Shown here: piece by piece, positions 50,469-59,760 of the stretch
Layout: every line of letters starts with the position of its first letter
Numbering within the stretch: the first letter of the stretch is position 1
Origin: Pseudomonas moraviensis
Lineage (GTDB): Bacteria; Pseudomonadota; Gammaproteobacteria; Pseudomonadales; Pseudomonadaceae
Length of the DNA stretch: 64,000 bases
Direction: 5' to 3'
Assembly (NCBI RefSeq): GCF_900105805.1
Contig: NZ_LT629788.1
Coordinates: 2,790,001-2,854,000 of the forward strand
The notes under the pieces: generated by a model
Told to the model about the DNA's origin: nothing
Seen by the model: only the letters and a program-made list of their open reading frames with translations
Database searches by the model: none
Made by a program: the position numbers and the translations under genes

Positions 50469-52922
50469 ATGAAAAAACTCAAACTGGTGATGATCGGCAA
50501 CGGCATGGCCGGGGTGCGTACCCTGGAAGAACTGCTCAAGCTGAGCGACGAACTCTACGACATCACCGTCTTCGGCGCCGAACCGCACACCAACTACAAC
50601 CGCATCCTGCTGTCGCCGGTGCTGGCCGGTGAGCAGACATTCGAAGAGATCGTCCTCAACGACCTCGACTGGTACCTGGAAAACAACATCAAGTTGCTGC
50701 TCAACCGCAAAGTCGTGGAGATCGACCGGGTCAAACGCCGGGTAATCGCCGAGGACGGCACCGAGGCCGAATACGATCGCCTGCTGATCGCCACCGGCTC
50801 GACCCCGTTCATTCTGCCAATCCCCGGCAACACTTTGCAGGGCGTGATCGGCTACCGCGACATTGCCGACACCCAGGCCATGATCGACACCGCCAGGACC
50901 CACAAACACGCCGTGGTCATCGGCGGCGGTCTGCTCGGCCTCGAAGCGGCCAACGGCCTGATGCTGCGCGGCATGCACGTCACCGTGGTGCACCTCGGGG
51001 AATGGCTGCTGGAGCGGCAACTGGACAAGACCAGCGGCCAGTTGCTGCAATCAGCGCTGGAATCCCGTGGCCTGCATTTCCGCCTGTGCGAACAGACCCA
51101 GGCCCTGCACGACGCCGGCAATGGCCGGGTCGGCTCGGTGCAGTTCAAGAACGGCGACATCATCCCTGCGGATCTGGTGGTGATGGCCGCTGGCATCCGC
51201 CCCAACACGGAACTGGCGGAAAAGGCCGGCATCCCGTGCAATCGCGGGATTCTGGTCAACGACACCCTGCAAACCTACGACCCGCGCATCTACGCGATCG
51301 GCGAATGCGCCAGCCATCGCGGCATCGCCTACGGCCTGGTTGCGCCGTTGTTCGAACAGGCCAAGGTCTGCGCCAACCACCTCGCTCAACTCGGCTTCGC
51401 TCGCTATCAAGGTTCGGTGACTTCGACCAAATTGAAAGTCACCGGTATCGACCTGTTTTCCGCCGGCGACTTCATGGGCGGCGAAGGCACCGAGACCATC
51501 ACCCTCTCGGACCCGATCGGCGGCGTGTACAAAAAACTGGTGATCAAGGATGACGTGCTGGTCGGCGCTTGTCTGTACGGCGATACGGCAGATGGCGGTT
51601 GGTATTTCCGGCAGATTCGTGAGAATCACGCCATCGGTGAGATCCGCGATCACTTGATGTTCGGCGAAAACGCTTTAGGCGACGTAGGACATCAGGGCCA
51701 GGACAAAGCCATGGTCATGGCGGACAGCGCCGAAGTCTGCGGCTGCAATGGTGTGTGCAAGGGCACCATCGTCAAGGCCATTCAGGAACACGGTCTGTTC
51801 AGCGTCGATGAAGTGAAAAAACACACCAAGGCCGCCAGCTCCTGCGGTTCCTGCGCCGGGCTGGTCGAGCAGATCCTGATCAATACCGTGGGTGGCGCGG
51901 CGGACGTCAAACCGAAAAGCGAAAAAGCCATCTGCGGTTGCAGCGATCTCAACCACGGGCAGATTCGCCAGGCGATCCGCCAGGAACATCTGGTGACCAT
52001 CGCCGAGACCATGAGCTACCTCAACTGGCGCACGCCGAACGGCTGCGCGACCTGCCGCCCGGCGCTCAACTATTACCTGATTTCCACCTGGCCCGGCGAA
52101 GCCAAGGACGATCCGCAATCGCGCCTGATCAACGAACGCGCCCACGCCAACATCCAGAAGGACGGCACCTATTCGGTGGTGCCACGGATGTGGGGCGGCG
52201 TGACCAACCCGTCGGAACTGCGGCGCATCGCTGATGTGGCCGATAAGTACAACGTGCCGATGGTCAAGGTCACCGGCGGTCAGCGCATTGACTTGCTGGG
52301 GATCAAGAAGCAGGACCTGCCCGGCGTCTGGAAAGACCTCGACATGCCGTCCGGCCACGCCTACGGCAAATCCATCCGCACGGTGAAAACCTGCGTCGGC
52401 AGCGAATTCTGCCGCTTCGGTACACAGAACTCGACGCAACTGGGCATCGAGCTCGAGCACGACCTGTTCAACATGTGGTCGCCGCACAAAGTGAAGCTGG
52501 CTGTGTCCGGTTGCCCTCGCAACTGCTCGGAAGCGGGCATCAAGGACGTAGGAATTATCGGCGTCGACTCCGGCTGGGAGATGTACATCGGTGGCAACGG
52601 CGGGATCAAGACCGAAGTCGCCGAGTTCTTCGTCAAACTGAAAACCGCCGAAGAAGTCCGCGAATACAACGGCGCGTTCCTGCAGCTCTACCGCGAAGAA
52701 GCCTTCTACCTCGAGCGCACCGTGCACTACCTGCAACGGGTCGGCATGGAGCACATCAAGAACAACGTGCTCGAAGACGCCGAGCGGCGCAAGGCCTTGA
52801 ACGAGCGCCTGCAATTCTCCCTGTCGTTCGAACAGGACCCATGGAAAGAACGCCTGGCGCAGCCGCAACTGAAGAAAGAATTCGACGTGATCCCTGTGAA
52901 AAACCTGGAGGTGCCGGCATGA
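50469..52922 (+). CDS. nirB: Assimilatory nitrite reductase large subunit
   Basis: 817 residues. FAD/NAD(P)H-binding domains (VMIGNGMAGVRTLEELL at 5-21; VVIGGGLLGLEAANGL near 150) are followed by two BFD-like [2Fe-2S] segments (CGCNGVCKG with SSCGSC; CGCSDLN with NGCATC). The siroheme/[4Fe-4S] domain has TCVGSEFCRFG and VSGCPRNCSEAG (about 640-685). It reduces nitrite to ammonium. GGAG lies six bases before the ATG. Its TGA overlaps the nirD ATG. Confidence 0.97.
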   Translation: MKKLKLVMIGNGMAGVRTLEELLKLSDELYDITVFGAEPHTNYNRILLSPVLAGEQTFEEIVLNDLDWYLENNIKLLLNRKVVEIDRVKRRVIAEDGTEAEYDRLLIATGSTPFILPIPGNTLQGVIGYRDIADTQAMIDTARTHKHAVVIGGGLLGLEAANGLMLRGMHVTVVHLGEWLLERQLDKTSGQLLQSALESRGLHFRLCEQTQALHDAGNGRVGSVQFKNGDIIPADLVVMAAGIRPNTELAEKAGIPCNRGILVNDTLQTYDPRIYAIGECASHRGIAYGLVAPLFEQAKVCANHLAQLGFARYQGSVTSTKLKVTGIDLFSAGDFMGGEGTETITLSDPIGGVYKKLVIKDDVLVGACLYGDTADGGWYFRQIRENHAIGEIRDHLMFGENALGDVGHQGQDKAMVMADSAEVCGCNGVCKGTIVKAIQEHGLFSVDEVKKHTKAASSCGSCAGLVEQILINTVGGAADVKPKSEKAICGCSDLNHGQIRQAIRQEHLVTIAETMSYLNWRTPNGCATCRPALNYYLISTWPGEAKDDPQSRLINERAHANIQKDGTYSVVPRMWGGVTNPSELRRIADVADKYNVPMVKVTGGQRIDLLGIKKQDLPGVWKDLDMPSGHAYGKSIRTVKTCVGSEFCRFGTQNSTQLGIELEHDLFNMWSPHKVKLAVSGCPRNCSEAGIKDVGIIGVDSGWEMYIGGNGGIKTEVAEFFVKLKTAEEVREYNGAFLQLYREEAFYLERTVHYLQRVGMEHIKNNVLEDAERRKALNERLQFSLSFEQDPWKERLAQPQLKKEFDVIPVKNLEVPA

Positions 52923-53236
52923 ACTGGCTCGATATCTGCGCGCTAGAAGAGATCAACGCCCTCGGATCGCGGATCATTGCCGGGCCGAAAGGTGACATCG
53001 CGATTTTTCGTACAAGCGACGATGAGGTTTTCGCCCTTGATGACCGTTGCCCGCACAAGGGCGGGCCGCTGTCGCAAGGCCTGATCTACGGCAAACGTGT
53101 GGCGTGCCCGCTGCACAACTGGCAGATCGACCTCGAAACCGGCGAAGCCCAGGCACCGGATATCGGCTGTGCCCACCACCATCCGGCGCGAGTCGAGAAC
53201 GGTCGGGTGCAACTGGCCCTGCGGGACGCCATCTGA
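52919..53236 (+). CDS. nirD: Assimilatory nitrite reductase small subunit
   Basis: 105 residues. Rieske-like fold with CPHKGGPLSQG and CPLHNWQIDLETGEA, a complete CxH and CxxH set, so it may carry a [2Fe-2S] cluster (some NirD proteins have lost it). It is the partner of NirB. ATGA overlap with nirB, and its TGA overlaps the ATG of the next gene. Confidence 0.95.
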   Translation: MNWLDICALEEINALGSRIIAGPKGDIAIFRTSDDEVFALDDRCPHKGGPLSQGLIYGKRVACPLHNWQIDLETGEAQAPDIGCAHHHPARVENGRVQLALRDAI

Positions 53237-55950
53237 TGAACCGCCAGACGACCGCCTCGACCTGCTGTTACTGCGGGGTCGGCTGCGGCGTGCTGATCGA
53301 GCATGACGGCGAGCGCATCCTCGGCGTCAGCGGCGATCCGGCGCACCCGGCCAACTTCGGCAAACTGTGCAGCAAAGGCTCGACGCTGCACCTGACCGGC
53401 GACCTCGCCGCCCGCGCCTTGTACCCGGAACTGCGTCTGGGCAAAGGCCTGGCGCGCAGCCGTACTGACTGGGACAGCGCACTGGAACACGCCGCCAACG
53501 TGTTTGCCGAAACCATCACCGCACACGGCCCGGACAGCGTAGCGTTCTACATTTCCGGGCAGTTGCTCACCGAGGACTACTACGCCTTCAACAAACTCGC
53601 GCGGGCGCTGGTCGGCACCAACAATATCGACAGCAATTCGCGGCTGTGCATGTCCTCGGCGGTGGTCGGCTACAAACGCAGCCTCGGCGCTGACGCACCG
53701 CCATGCAGTTACGAAGATCTGGAACTGAGCGACTGCGTGATGATCGTCGGCAGTAACATGGCCTACGCCCATCCGGTACTTTTCCGTCGACTGGAAGAAG
53801 CCAAATCCCGTCGTCCGCAGATGAAAGTCATCGTCATTGACCCGCGTCGCACCGACACATGCGATTTGGCTGACCTGCATCTGGCGATTCTTCCGGGCAC
53901 CGATGTCGCTTTGTTTCATGGGATTTTGCATCTGCTGCTGTGGGAAGACTGGGTCGATCGCGATTTCATCAAGGCGCACACCGAAGGCCTCGGCGAACTT
54001 AAAACGCTGGTGCGCGACTACACCCCGCAGATGGTTTCGCAGCTGTGCGGCATCAGCATCGAGCAGTTGCAGCAATGCGCGGAATGGGTCGGCACCGCGC
54101 CGAGCTTCCTGTCGCTGTGGTGCATGGGCCTGAACCAGTCCAGCGCCGGCAGCGCGAAAAACAGCGCGCTGATCAACCTGCACCTGGCCACCGGGCAAAT
54201 CGGCCGTCCCGGTGCAGGACCTTTCTCCCTCACCGGTCAGCCAAACGCCATGGGTGGGCGGGAAACCGGCAGTCTGTCCAACCTGCTACCGGGCCATCGC
54301 GACGCCGCCAACCCCGAACATCGCGCCGAGGTGGCGGCATATTGGGGCGTGGAAAGCTTGCCTGAGGCGCCGGGGCTGAGCGCCATCGAACTGTTCGAAA
54401 ACCTGCGCAGCGGCAAGATCAAGGCGCTGTGGATTGCCTGTACCAACCCGGCGCAATCGATGCCGGATCAGAGCGCAGTTCGCGCAGCGCTTGAGGCCTG
54501 TCCCTTTGTGGTATTGCAGGAAGCCTTTCGCACCACCGAGACCGCCGCGTTCGCCGACCTTTTATTGCCCGCCGCCAGTTGGGGCGAGAAGGAAGGCTCG
54601 GTGACCAACTCCGAGCGGCGCATTTCCCACGTACGCAAAGCGGTTGTCGCACCGGGCGAAGCGCGGCCGGACTGGGCAATTACCGTGGATTTCGCACGGC
54701 GTCTGGAGAAACGTCTGCGTCCTCAGCAGCCGAGCCTGTTCGCCTTCGACCAGCCTTCGCAGTTGTTCGATGAATTCAAATGGCTGACCCAGGGCCGCGA
54801 CCTGGACCTTTCCGGCATCAGTCATGCGTTGATCGACGAGATCGGCCCGCAGCAATGGCCCTTCCCCGCCGGCGCCCGCCAAGGCACGCCACGCTTGTAC
54901 GGCGACGGCATTTTTCCCACTGCCAATGGCCGCGCGCAGTTCATTGCCGAGCCGTATCGCGCCGCCAGGGAACAACGCGATGCGCGCTTCCCGCTGACCC
55001 TGATCACCGGGCGCCTGCGCGACCAGTGGCACGGCATGAGCCGCACTGGCACCGCGGCGCAGTTGTTCGGTCACGTCAGCGAAGCCGTGCTGAGCCTGCA
55101 CCCGGACGAGATGCGCCGGCATCGTTTGCAGCCCGGCGATCTGATCAATCTGAAAAGCCGTCGTGGTGCCGTGGTTGTCGCGGTCGGCAGCGATGACAGC
55201 GTGCGTCCGGGCCAGGCATTTTTGCCGATGCATTGGGGTGACCGTTATCTCAAGGGCGGCGTTAACAACCTGACCCAGCCGGCATTCGATCCGCTGTCCA
55301 AGCAACCCGAGCTCAAGCACAGCGGCGTGCGTCTGGAGGCAGTCAACCTGCCATGGCAACTGTTCGCTCTGATCGAGGGTGATGTTCAACGGCATTTCGA
55401 GACGCTACGACCGCTGTGCGAGGCGTTTTCCTACGTCAGCCTCAGCCTTGTCGGTCGGGAGCGGCCGGCGTTGCTGATACGCGCGGCACACGCCGAGGCG
55501 CCCGATCCACTGTTGCTGGGCGAGATCGACCGGTGCCTGTCGCTGCTGGATGGCCCGGTTCTGGCTTACGACGATCCGCGTCGCGCTATAGGCAAGCGGG
55601 TGCGCATCGAAAATGGCCGTATCACCGCCATTCGCCTGGCCGGCGAAACCCTTGCGCAGCACTGGCTGCAGAGCCTTTGGCTGGAGGGCCGCGCCGACCA
55701 GCAACTGCGGCGCTGGCTCCTCGCGCCAATGAGCGCACCGCCGGGCGCTGTCGGCGCCATCGCGACTGACAAGACGCTGTGCAATTGCGAAAACGTCAGC
55801 CTCAACGCAGTCTGCGCCGGCATCCGCCAGGGCCTGGATCTGCAAGGCCTGAAAAAAACTCTCCGATGCGGTACGCAATGCGGTTCCTGCGTGCCGGAAA
55901 TCAAGCGTCTGCTGGCTGCCGAAGCGCGGCCGGTCGCGGTCATTCAATGA
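53236..55950 (+). CDS. nasA: Assimilatory nitrate reductase catalytic subunit
   Basis: 904 residues from the ATG at 53236; the frame is open to 53047 inside nirD. The N-terminal [4Fe-4S] site is CCYCGVGCGV with a later C (GKLCSKG). Bis-MGD molybdopterin domains follow (SRLCMSSAVVGYKRSLG, LPGTDVALFHGIL, FSLTGQPNAMGGRE). A C-terminal BFD-like [2Fe-2S] domain has CNCENVSLNAVC and CGTQCGSC (about 845-890). It reduces nitrate to nitrite in the cytoplasm. No separate NasB/NasC electron-transfer gene is present in this locus. Confidence 0.95.
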   Translation: MNRQTTASTCCYCGVGCGVLIEHDGERILGVSGDPAHPANFGKLCSKGSTLHLTGDLAARALYPELRLGKGLARSRTDWDSALEHAANVFAETITAHGPDSVAFYISGQLLTEDYYAFNKLARALVGTNNIDSNSRLCMSSAVVGYKRSLGADAPPCSYEDLELSDCVMIVGSNMAYAHPVLFRRLEEAKSRRPQMKVIVIDPRRTDTCDLADLHLAILPGTDVALFHGILHLLLWEDWVDRDFIKAHTEGLGELKTLVRDYTPQMVSQLCGISIEQLQQCAEWVGTAPSFLSLWCMGLNQSSAGSAKNSALINLHLATGQIGRPGAGPFSLTGQPNAMGGRETGSLSNLLPGHRDAANPEHRAEVAAYWGVESLPEAPGLSAIELFENLRSGKIKALWIACTNPAQSMPDQSAVRAALEACPFVVLQEAFRTTETAAFADLLLPAASWGEKEGSVTNSERRISHVRKAVVAPGEARPDWAITVDFARRLEKRLRPQQPSLFAFDQPSQLFDEFKWLTQGRDLDLSGISHALIDEIGPQQWPFPAGARQGTPRLYGDGIFPTANGRAQFIAEPYRAAREQRDARFPLTLITGRLRDQWHGMSRTGTAAQLFGHVSEAVLSLHPDEMRRHRLQPGDLINLKSRRGAVVVAVGSDDSVRPGQAFLPMHWGDRYLKGGVNNLTQPAFDPLSKQPELKHSGVRLEAVNLPWQLFALIEGDVQRHFETLRPLCEAFSYVSLSLVGRERPALLIRAAHAEAPDPLLLGEIDRCLSLLDGPVLAYDDPRRAIGKRVRIENGRITAIRLAGETLAQHWLQSLWLEGRADQQLRRWLLAPMSAPPGAVGAIATDKTLCNCENVSLNAVCAGIRQGLDLQGLKKTLRCGTQCGSCVPEIKRLLAAEARPVAVIQ

Positions 55951-55960
55951 GGACAACACC

Positions 55961-56770
55961 ATGAATGCGAAAGTCTGGCTGGTGGGCGCTGGCCCTGGCG
56001 ATCCGGAATTGCTGACGCTCAAGGCAGTGCGCGCGCTGCGCGAAGCCGATGTGGTGATGATCGATGATCTGGTCAATGACGCGGTACTGGAGCACTGCCC
56101 CGATGCACGGGTCATTGCCGTCGGCAAACGCGGCGGCTGCCGCTCGACACCGCAGGCATTTATCCATCGGTTGATGCTGCGTTATGCCCATCAGGGTAAA
56201 TGCGTGGTGCGGCTCAAGGGCGGCGACCCGTGCATTTTCGGGCGGGGTGGTGAAGAAGCGCAGTGGTTGCGCGAGCGCGGTGTTGAAGTGGAACTGGTCA
56301 ACGGCATCACCGCCGGGCTGGCCGGGGCGACACAGTGCGATATTCCGCTGACGTTGCGGGGCGTGGCGCGCGGGGTGACGTTGGTGACCGCGCACACCCA
56401 GGATGACAGCCAGTTGAACTGGCAGGCGTTGGCGCAAGGCGCGACGACGCTGGTGATCTATATGGGGGTGGCCAAACTGGGCGAGATTCGCGACCAGCTG
56501 TTGGCGGGAGGGATGGCGGCGGATACGCCGGTGGCGATGATCGAAAATGCCTCGTTGGCGCATCAGCGGGAGTGTCGCAGTGATCTGAGCGCGATGGCTG
56601 AGGATGCTTCAGCGTTCGAGTTGAAGAGCCCGGCGATTCTGGTGATTGGTGCGGTGGCGGCTGTTGCGGCAGTTGTTGAAGAGCAAAAGATCGCAGCCTG
56701 CGGCAGCTCCTACACGGCGTACGGCGCAATCGTCCAAGCCAAATCGCGGACAAAGAAAAGCCCGGCCTGA
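55961..56770 (+). CDS. cobA: Uroporphyrinogen-III C-methyltransferase with repeat-derived C-terminus
   Basis: 269 residues. SUMT motifs: VWLVGAGPGDPELLTLKAVR (5-24), VIAVGKRGGCRS, RLKGGDPCIFGRGGEEA and GITAGLAGATQCDIPLTLRG. It makes precorrin-2 for siroheme, which NirB needs. The last 28 or so residues (EEQKIAACGSSYTAYGAIV and on) are encoded by a half copy of the AAAAGATCGCAGCC repeat and following bases, so the natural end was probably near residue 242. The TGA lies in the loop of the shared terminator. Confidence 0.93.
   Translation: MNAKVWLVGAGPGDPELLTLKAVRALREADVVMIDDLVNDAVLEHCPDARVIAVGKRGGCRSTPQAFIHRLMLRYAHQGKCVVRLKGGDPCIFGRGGEEAQWLRERGVEVELVNGITAGLAGATQCDIPLTLRGVARGVTLVTAHTQDDSQLNWQALAQGATTLVIYMGVAKLGEIRDQLLAGGMAADTPVAMIENASLAHQRECRSDLSAMAEDASAFELKSPAILVIGAVAAVAAVVEEQKIAACGSSYTAYGAIVQAKSRTKKSPA
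56684..56713. repeat. AAAAGATCGCAGCC repeat half unit, inside cobA
   Basis: CAAAAGATCGCAGCCTGCGG then CAGCTCCTAC, translated as QKIAACGSSY. One base differs from the family (TGCGG for TTCGG). Confidence 0.88.
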
Positions 56771-56782
56771 GCCGGGCTTTTC
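56755..56782. terminator. Bidirectional terminator between cobA and oprF
   Basis: GAAAAGCCCGGC, loop CTGA, GCCGGGCTTTTC: twelve perfect pairs. It serves nirBD-nasA-cobA on the plus strand and oprF on the minus strand. Confidence 0.92.
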
Positions 56783-56798
56783 CATGAGCGGCAGCTAA

Positions 56799-57833
56799 TT
56801 ACTTAGCTTGAGCTTCAACCTGCGCTTCTACGCGACGGTTTACAGCGCGGCCAGCGTCAGTTTTGTTGTCAGCAACTGGGCGGGATTCGCCGTAGCCAAC
56901 AGACTGAACGCGGGACGATTCAACACCGTACTGGTTGGTCAGAACCTGCTTAACGGCGTTTGCACGACGCTCGGACAGTTTCTGGTTGTAAGCGTCAGGA
57001 CCGACGGAGTCAGTGTGACCTTCAACAGTAGTGGTGGTGGATGGGTACTGCTTCATGAAGTCAGCCAGGTTTTTGATGTCGCCGTAGCTGTTAGGCTTGA
57101 CTACCGACTTGTCGAAGTCGAATTTCACGTCCAGCTCAACACGAACAACTTCAGCAACTGCTGGGCAGCCATCAGCGTCAACGGTTACGTTGGCTGGGGT
57201 GTCCGGGCACTTGTCAACGTTGTCGCAAACGCCATCGTTGTCGCTGTCGGAGCAGACTTCAGCAGGTGCTGGAACTGGAGCAGCAGCTGGTTTGGAGCCG
57301 CCACCGAAGTTCACACCGATACCGACGCTAGGAGCCCACTCGGTGTCGCCCTGGTCGATGTTGTACTGAGCTTCAACGCCGGCACGGGCGTAGAAGTTCT
57401 CGGTGAAGTACAGCTTGGCACCGCCGCCAACGTTGGCGAAGGTGGAACGGTTACGACCGTTCGAACCGTTCTGGTCGATGCTCTGGTCAGAGAAACCGGC
57501 CGAAACGTATGGACGAATCATGTCGCCTGGGTTGTTGAAGTGGTACAGAGCGTCCAGAGCGGTGTTAGCGCCTTTGACGTTCTTGCCATCGTCGGCACGT
57601 ACGTTGTGCACTTCGTCGTAGCCCAGACGCAGTTCAACGTCGTCGGTCAGGAAGTAACCGATCGAACCGCCGAACAGGTTGCCGTTGTTCTTGAAGTTAC
57701 GAGCGCTGTCGAATTGTTCTTTCTTAGCGAAGCCTTCGATTTCAACTGCGCCTTGGCCTTGTGCCAGAGCGCCGAACGAAGTGGCGGCAATCAGAGAACC
57801 AATGGCCAAGCCCAAGGTGTTTTTCAGTTTCAT
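56799..57833 (-). CDS. oprF: Major outer membrane porin OprF
   Basis: 344 residues. Signal peptide (LKNTLGLAIGSLIAATSFGA, cut after ALA near 24), N-terminal eight-strand beta barrel (about 25-185), a Pro/Ala linker and a four-Cys region (CSDSDNDGVCDNVDKC plus DGC, about 205-235), then a C-terminal OmpA domain that binds peptidoglycan (VEGHTDSVGPDAYNQKLSERR). OprF links the outer membrane to the wall and forms a slow porin. It lies directly downstream of sigX, which is known to drive it in P. aeruginosa. Confidence 0.97.
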   Translation of the reverse strand: MKLKNTLGLAIGSLIAATSFGALAQGQGAVEIEGFAKKEQFDSARNFKNNGNLFGGSIGYFLTDDVELRLGYDEVHNVRADDGKNVKGANTALDALYHFNNPGDMIRPYVSAGFSDQSIDQNGSNGRNRSTFANVGGGAKLYFTENFYARAGVEAQYNIDQGDTEWAPSVGIGVNFGGGSKPAAAPVPAPAEVCSDSDNDGVCDNVDKCPDTPANVTVDADGCPAVAEVVRVELDVKFDFDKSVVKPNSYGDIKNLADFMKQYPSTTTTVEGHTDSVGPDAYNQKLSERRANAVKQVLTNQYGVESSRVQSVGYGESRPVADNKTDAGRAVNRRVEAQVEAQAK

Positions 57834-57892
57834 CCGTTAAATCCCCATCTGGTGATTGTGAAGCAGTCCCGCAAACCGGGGGACAACTCGGC

Positions 57893-57914
57893 GGCAAGTC
57901 TATCAGAACTTGCC
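57893..57914 (-). promoter_or_regulatory. Inverted repeat in the sigX-oprF gap
   Basis: GGCAAGT and ACTTGCC, seven pairs with an eight-base loop, no T-run. It lies between the sigX stop and the oprF start and could reduce read-through from sigX or be a protein site. The 107-base gap must also hold the oprF promoters. Confidence 0.4.
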
Positions 57915-57940
57915 TACACGTAAGAGATATTTGCGCTGAA

Positions 57941-58531
57941 CTAAGTTTCAGCAATGCCTGCAAATTTCTCACGCAATTTATCTAGAGCGCGTTTGTAACG
58001 CATTTTTGTCGCACTCAAACCCATGTGCATGATGTCTGCGATCTCCTGAAACTCCAGCTCTGCGACAAATCGTAGCACCAGAATTTCGCGGTCAATCGGA
58101 TTCACATACACCAGCCAGCGATCAAGCCCACCCTTCTCCTCCGGCTTCGGCGCCTTTTCTTCAGACGCTTCTTCAAGAGGGTCCAGACTGAGAGCGTCCA
58201 TCAAGCGACGCTTACGCCGTTCCTTCCGATACTGCGTGATGCATTCGTTGTAAGTGATGCTGTAAAGCCAGGTTTTGAACTTCGATTTCCCCTCGAAGTT
58301 CTTCAGGCCGTACAGCACCTTCAGCATCACTTCCTGACAGACATCGTCTGCGTCGCGATCGTTCCCAAGATATCTCGCGCAGACGTTAAATAATGTTCGC
58401 TGGTAACGCCGCATCAACTCTTCGTAGGCGCGCGTTACGTGAAACAGCTCGGTATGCGAGCGCGCGACCAACTCCTCATCAGAGAGCTCGCGGGGGTCGT
58501 AGCGCGTGGATAGCGGTTGGGCTTTATTCAA
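57941..58531 (-). CDS. sigX: ECF sigma factor SigX
   Basis: 196 residues. Region 2 (YEELMRRYQRTLFNVCARYL, DADDVCQEVMLKVLYGLKNF, about 35-90) and region 4 (PIDREILVLRFVAELEFQEI then ADIMHMGLSATKMRYKRAL, about 140-190) with a helix-turn-helix. SigX controls oprF, fatty-acid synthesis and membrane fluidity genes in Pseudomonas. There is no anti-sigma gene of the usual kind next to it; cmpX, upstream on the same strand, is instead linked to its activity. Confidence 0.95.
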   Translation of the reverse strand: MNKAQPLSTRYDPRELSDEELVARSHTELFHVTRAYEELMRRYQRTLFNVCARYLGNDRDADDVCQEVMLKVLYGLKNFEGKSKFKTWLYSITYNECITQYRKERRKRRLMDALSLDPLEEASEEKAPKPEEKGGLDRWLVYVNPIDREILVLRFVAELEFQEIADIMHMGLSATKMRYKRALDKLREKFAGIAET

Positions 58532-58621
58532 AACAAGTCGTGCCGACAGTCAGGTCAATGTCCGCCACAACCAGCCTCGGCTGGCATTTTGCGGCGGCAT
58601 ACATTAGCAGGGTTTGCCGGT

Positions 58622-59446
58622 TTAGCGGCTACTCACATGCTGTTCCAGCAGGATCCGATTGGAGAGAGAGACTAGCTCACCCTCATCGGTCAGCAATGTG
58701 GTTTTAACCGTGCCGATCTCTTCGATCTGGCCTTCGACCTCGCCAACACGCACTTGTTGCCCAACCTCGTACAGCTCACGCACATAGATTCCCGCAAGAA
58801 TCTGACCGGCGATTTCCCGGCTTCCCAATCCCATGGCCAGCGCAACTGCCAGACCAACGGTAATCAATACGATGACAATGACATGGTTCAGCAGGTCAGT
58901 CTTGACCTCAAGCTGACTGATCGCAACCGAGATACTGATGATGATCACCAGCCCCTGCGCAATGCGTCCCAGCCCGGAAGCGTAGTCCAGGCCTACGCCT
59001 TCTGCCGCCCCGCGCACCAGTCCGTTGGCCAATTGCGCCAGCAGGACACCGACCAGCAGCACCAGCGCGGCGCCGAAAACCTTCGGCAGATACAACGCCA
59101 GCATGTCCAGCGTAGCTGAAACTCGCTCAAGGCCAAGGGATTCTGCCGCGGAAACCAGAAAAATCAGCAGAACGAACCAGTAGACGATTTTACCGATCAA
59201 TGTCGAGATTGGCACCTGCAGCCCGGCGCGCGACATCAATTTGGTCAACCCGGTGCCGCCCATCAGGCGATCGAGGCCCAGTTTGGCGAGCAATTTCGAG
59301 AGCAAGGTGTCGAGCAGTTTGGCCACGACGAAACCCAGCAGCAGCACGACCAGTGCGCCGAACAGGTTCGGAATGAAATTAGCGACTTTGGTCCACAACG
59401 CAGTCATTGCAGTGACGAGGCTCTGAGTCCAGAGATCAAGTTCCAT
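58622..59446 (-). CDS. cmpX: Mechanosensitive-channel-like membrane protein CmpX
   Basis: 274 residues from the ATG at 59446 (a TTG two codons earlier is not needed). Four or more hydrophobic helices (IPNLFGALVVLLLGFVVAKL; YWFVLLIFLVSAAESL; VFGAALVLLVGVLLAQL) are followed by an MscS-like beta domain (GQVRVGEVEGQIEEIGTVKT region). In P. aeruginosa cmpX lies next to sigX and affects its activity. Only two bases separate it from crfX, so they are one unit. Confidence 0.93.
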   Translation of the reverse strand: MELDLWTQSLVTAMTALWTKVANFIPNLFGALVVLLLGFVVAKLLDTLLSKLLAKLGLDRLMGGTGLTKLMSRAGLQVPISTLIGKIVYWFVLLIFLVSAAESLGLERVSATLDMLALYLPKVFGAALVLLVGVLLAQLANGLVRGAAEGVGLDYASGLGRIAQGLVIIISISVAISQLEVKTDLLNHVIVIVLITVGLAVALAMGLGSREIAGQILAGIYVRELYEVGQQVRVGEVEGQIEEIGTVKTTLLTDEGELVSLSNRILLEQHVSSR

Positions 59447-59448
59447 AT

Positions 59449-59697
59449 TCAATCAGCCTTATCAGCAGTGCGGGCAGTGGTTTTACGAAGACGGGAAACC
59501 GGCGAGACATGCGCCGAGCCATTGTTCAGGGCGATCATCAGCGCGGGCAGCCAGCGGCCCAGCAGGCTGAACAGATCACCGGCGCCGACCTGGCGGTTGG
59601 CGGTTTTGAGTACGCGGCCCAGGCACGCATCGTCGTCGCGGCTGGACGGCGAAGCGTTGAGCATGTCGCGTAGAGACTGTTCAAACGGATCGTGCAT
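59449..59697 (-). CDS. crfX: CrfX protein, small, unknown role
   Basis: 82 residues from the ATG at 59697 (AGAGG six bases upstream). Starts MHDPFEQSLRDMLNASPSSR and ends in a basic Arg/Lys-rich tail. It matches by sequence pattern and place the crfX gene of P. aeruginosa between cmaX and cmpX. No domain is recognised. Its stop is two bases from the cmpX start. Confidence 0.85.
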   Translation of the reverse strand: MHDPFEQSLRDMLNASPSSRDDDACLGRVLKTANRQVGAGDLFSLLGRWLPALMIALNNGSAHVSPVSRLRKTTARTADKAD

Positions 59698-59760
59698 ACG
59701 CACCTCTCGTGATGTCTGTGAAAGACGCGGGCAGATTTGCTCGGGTCACATGCGCCATGT

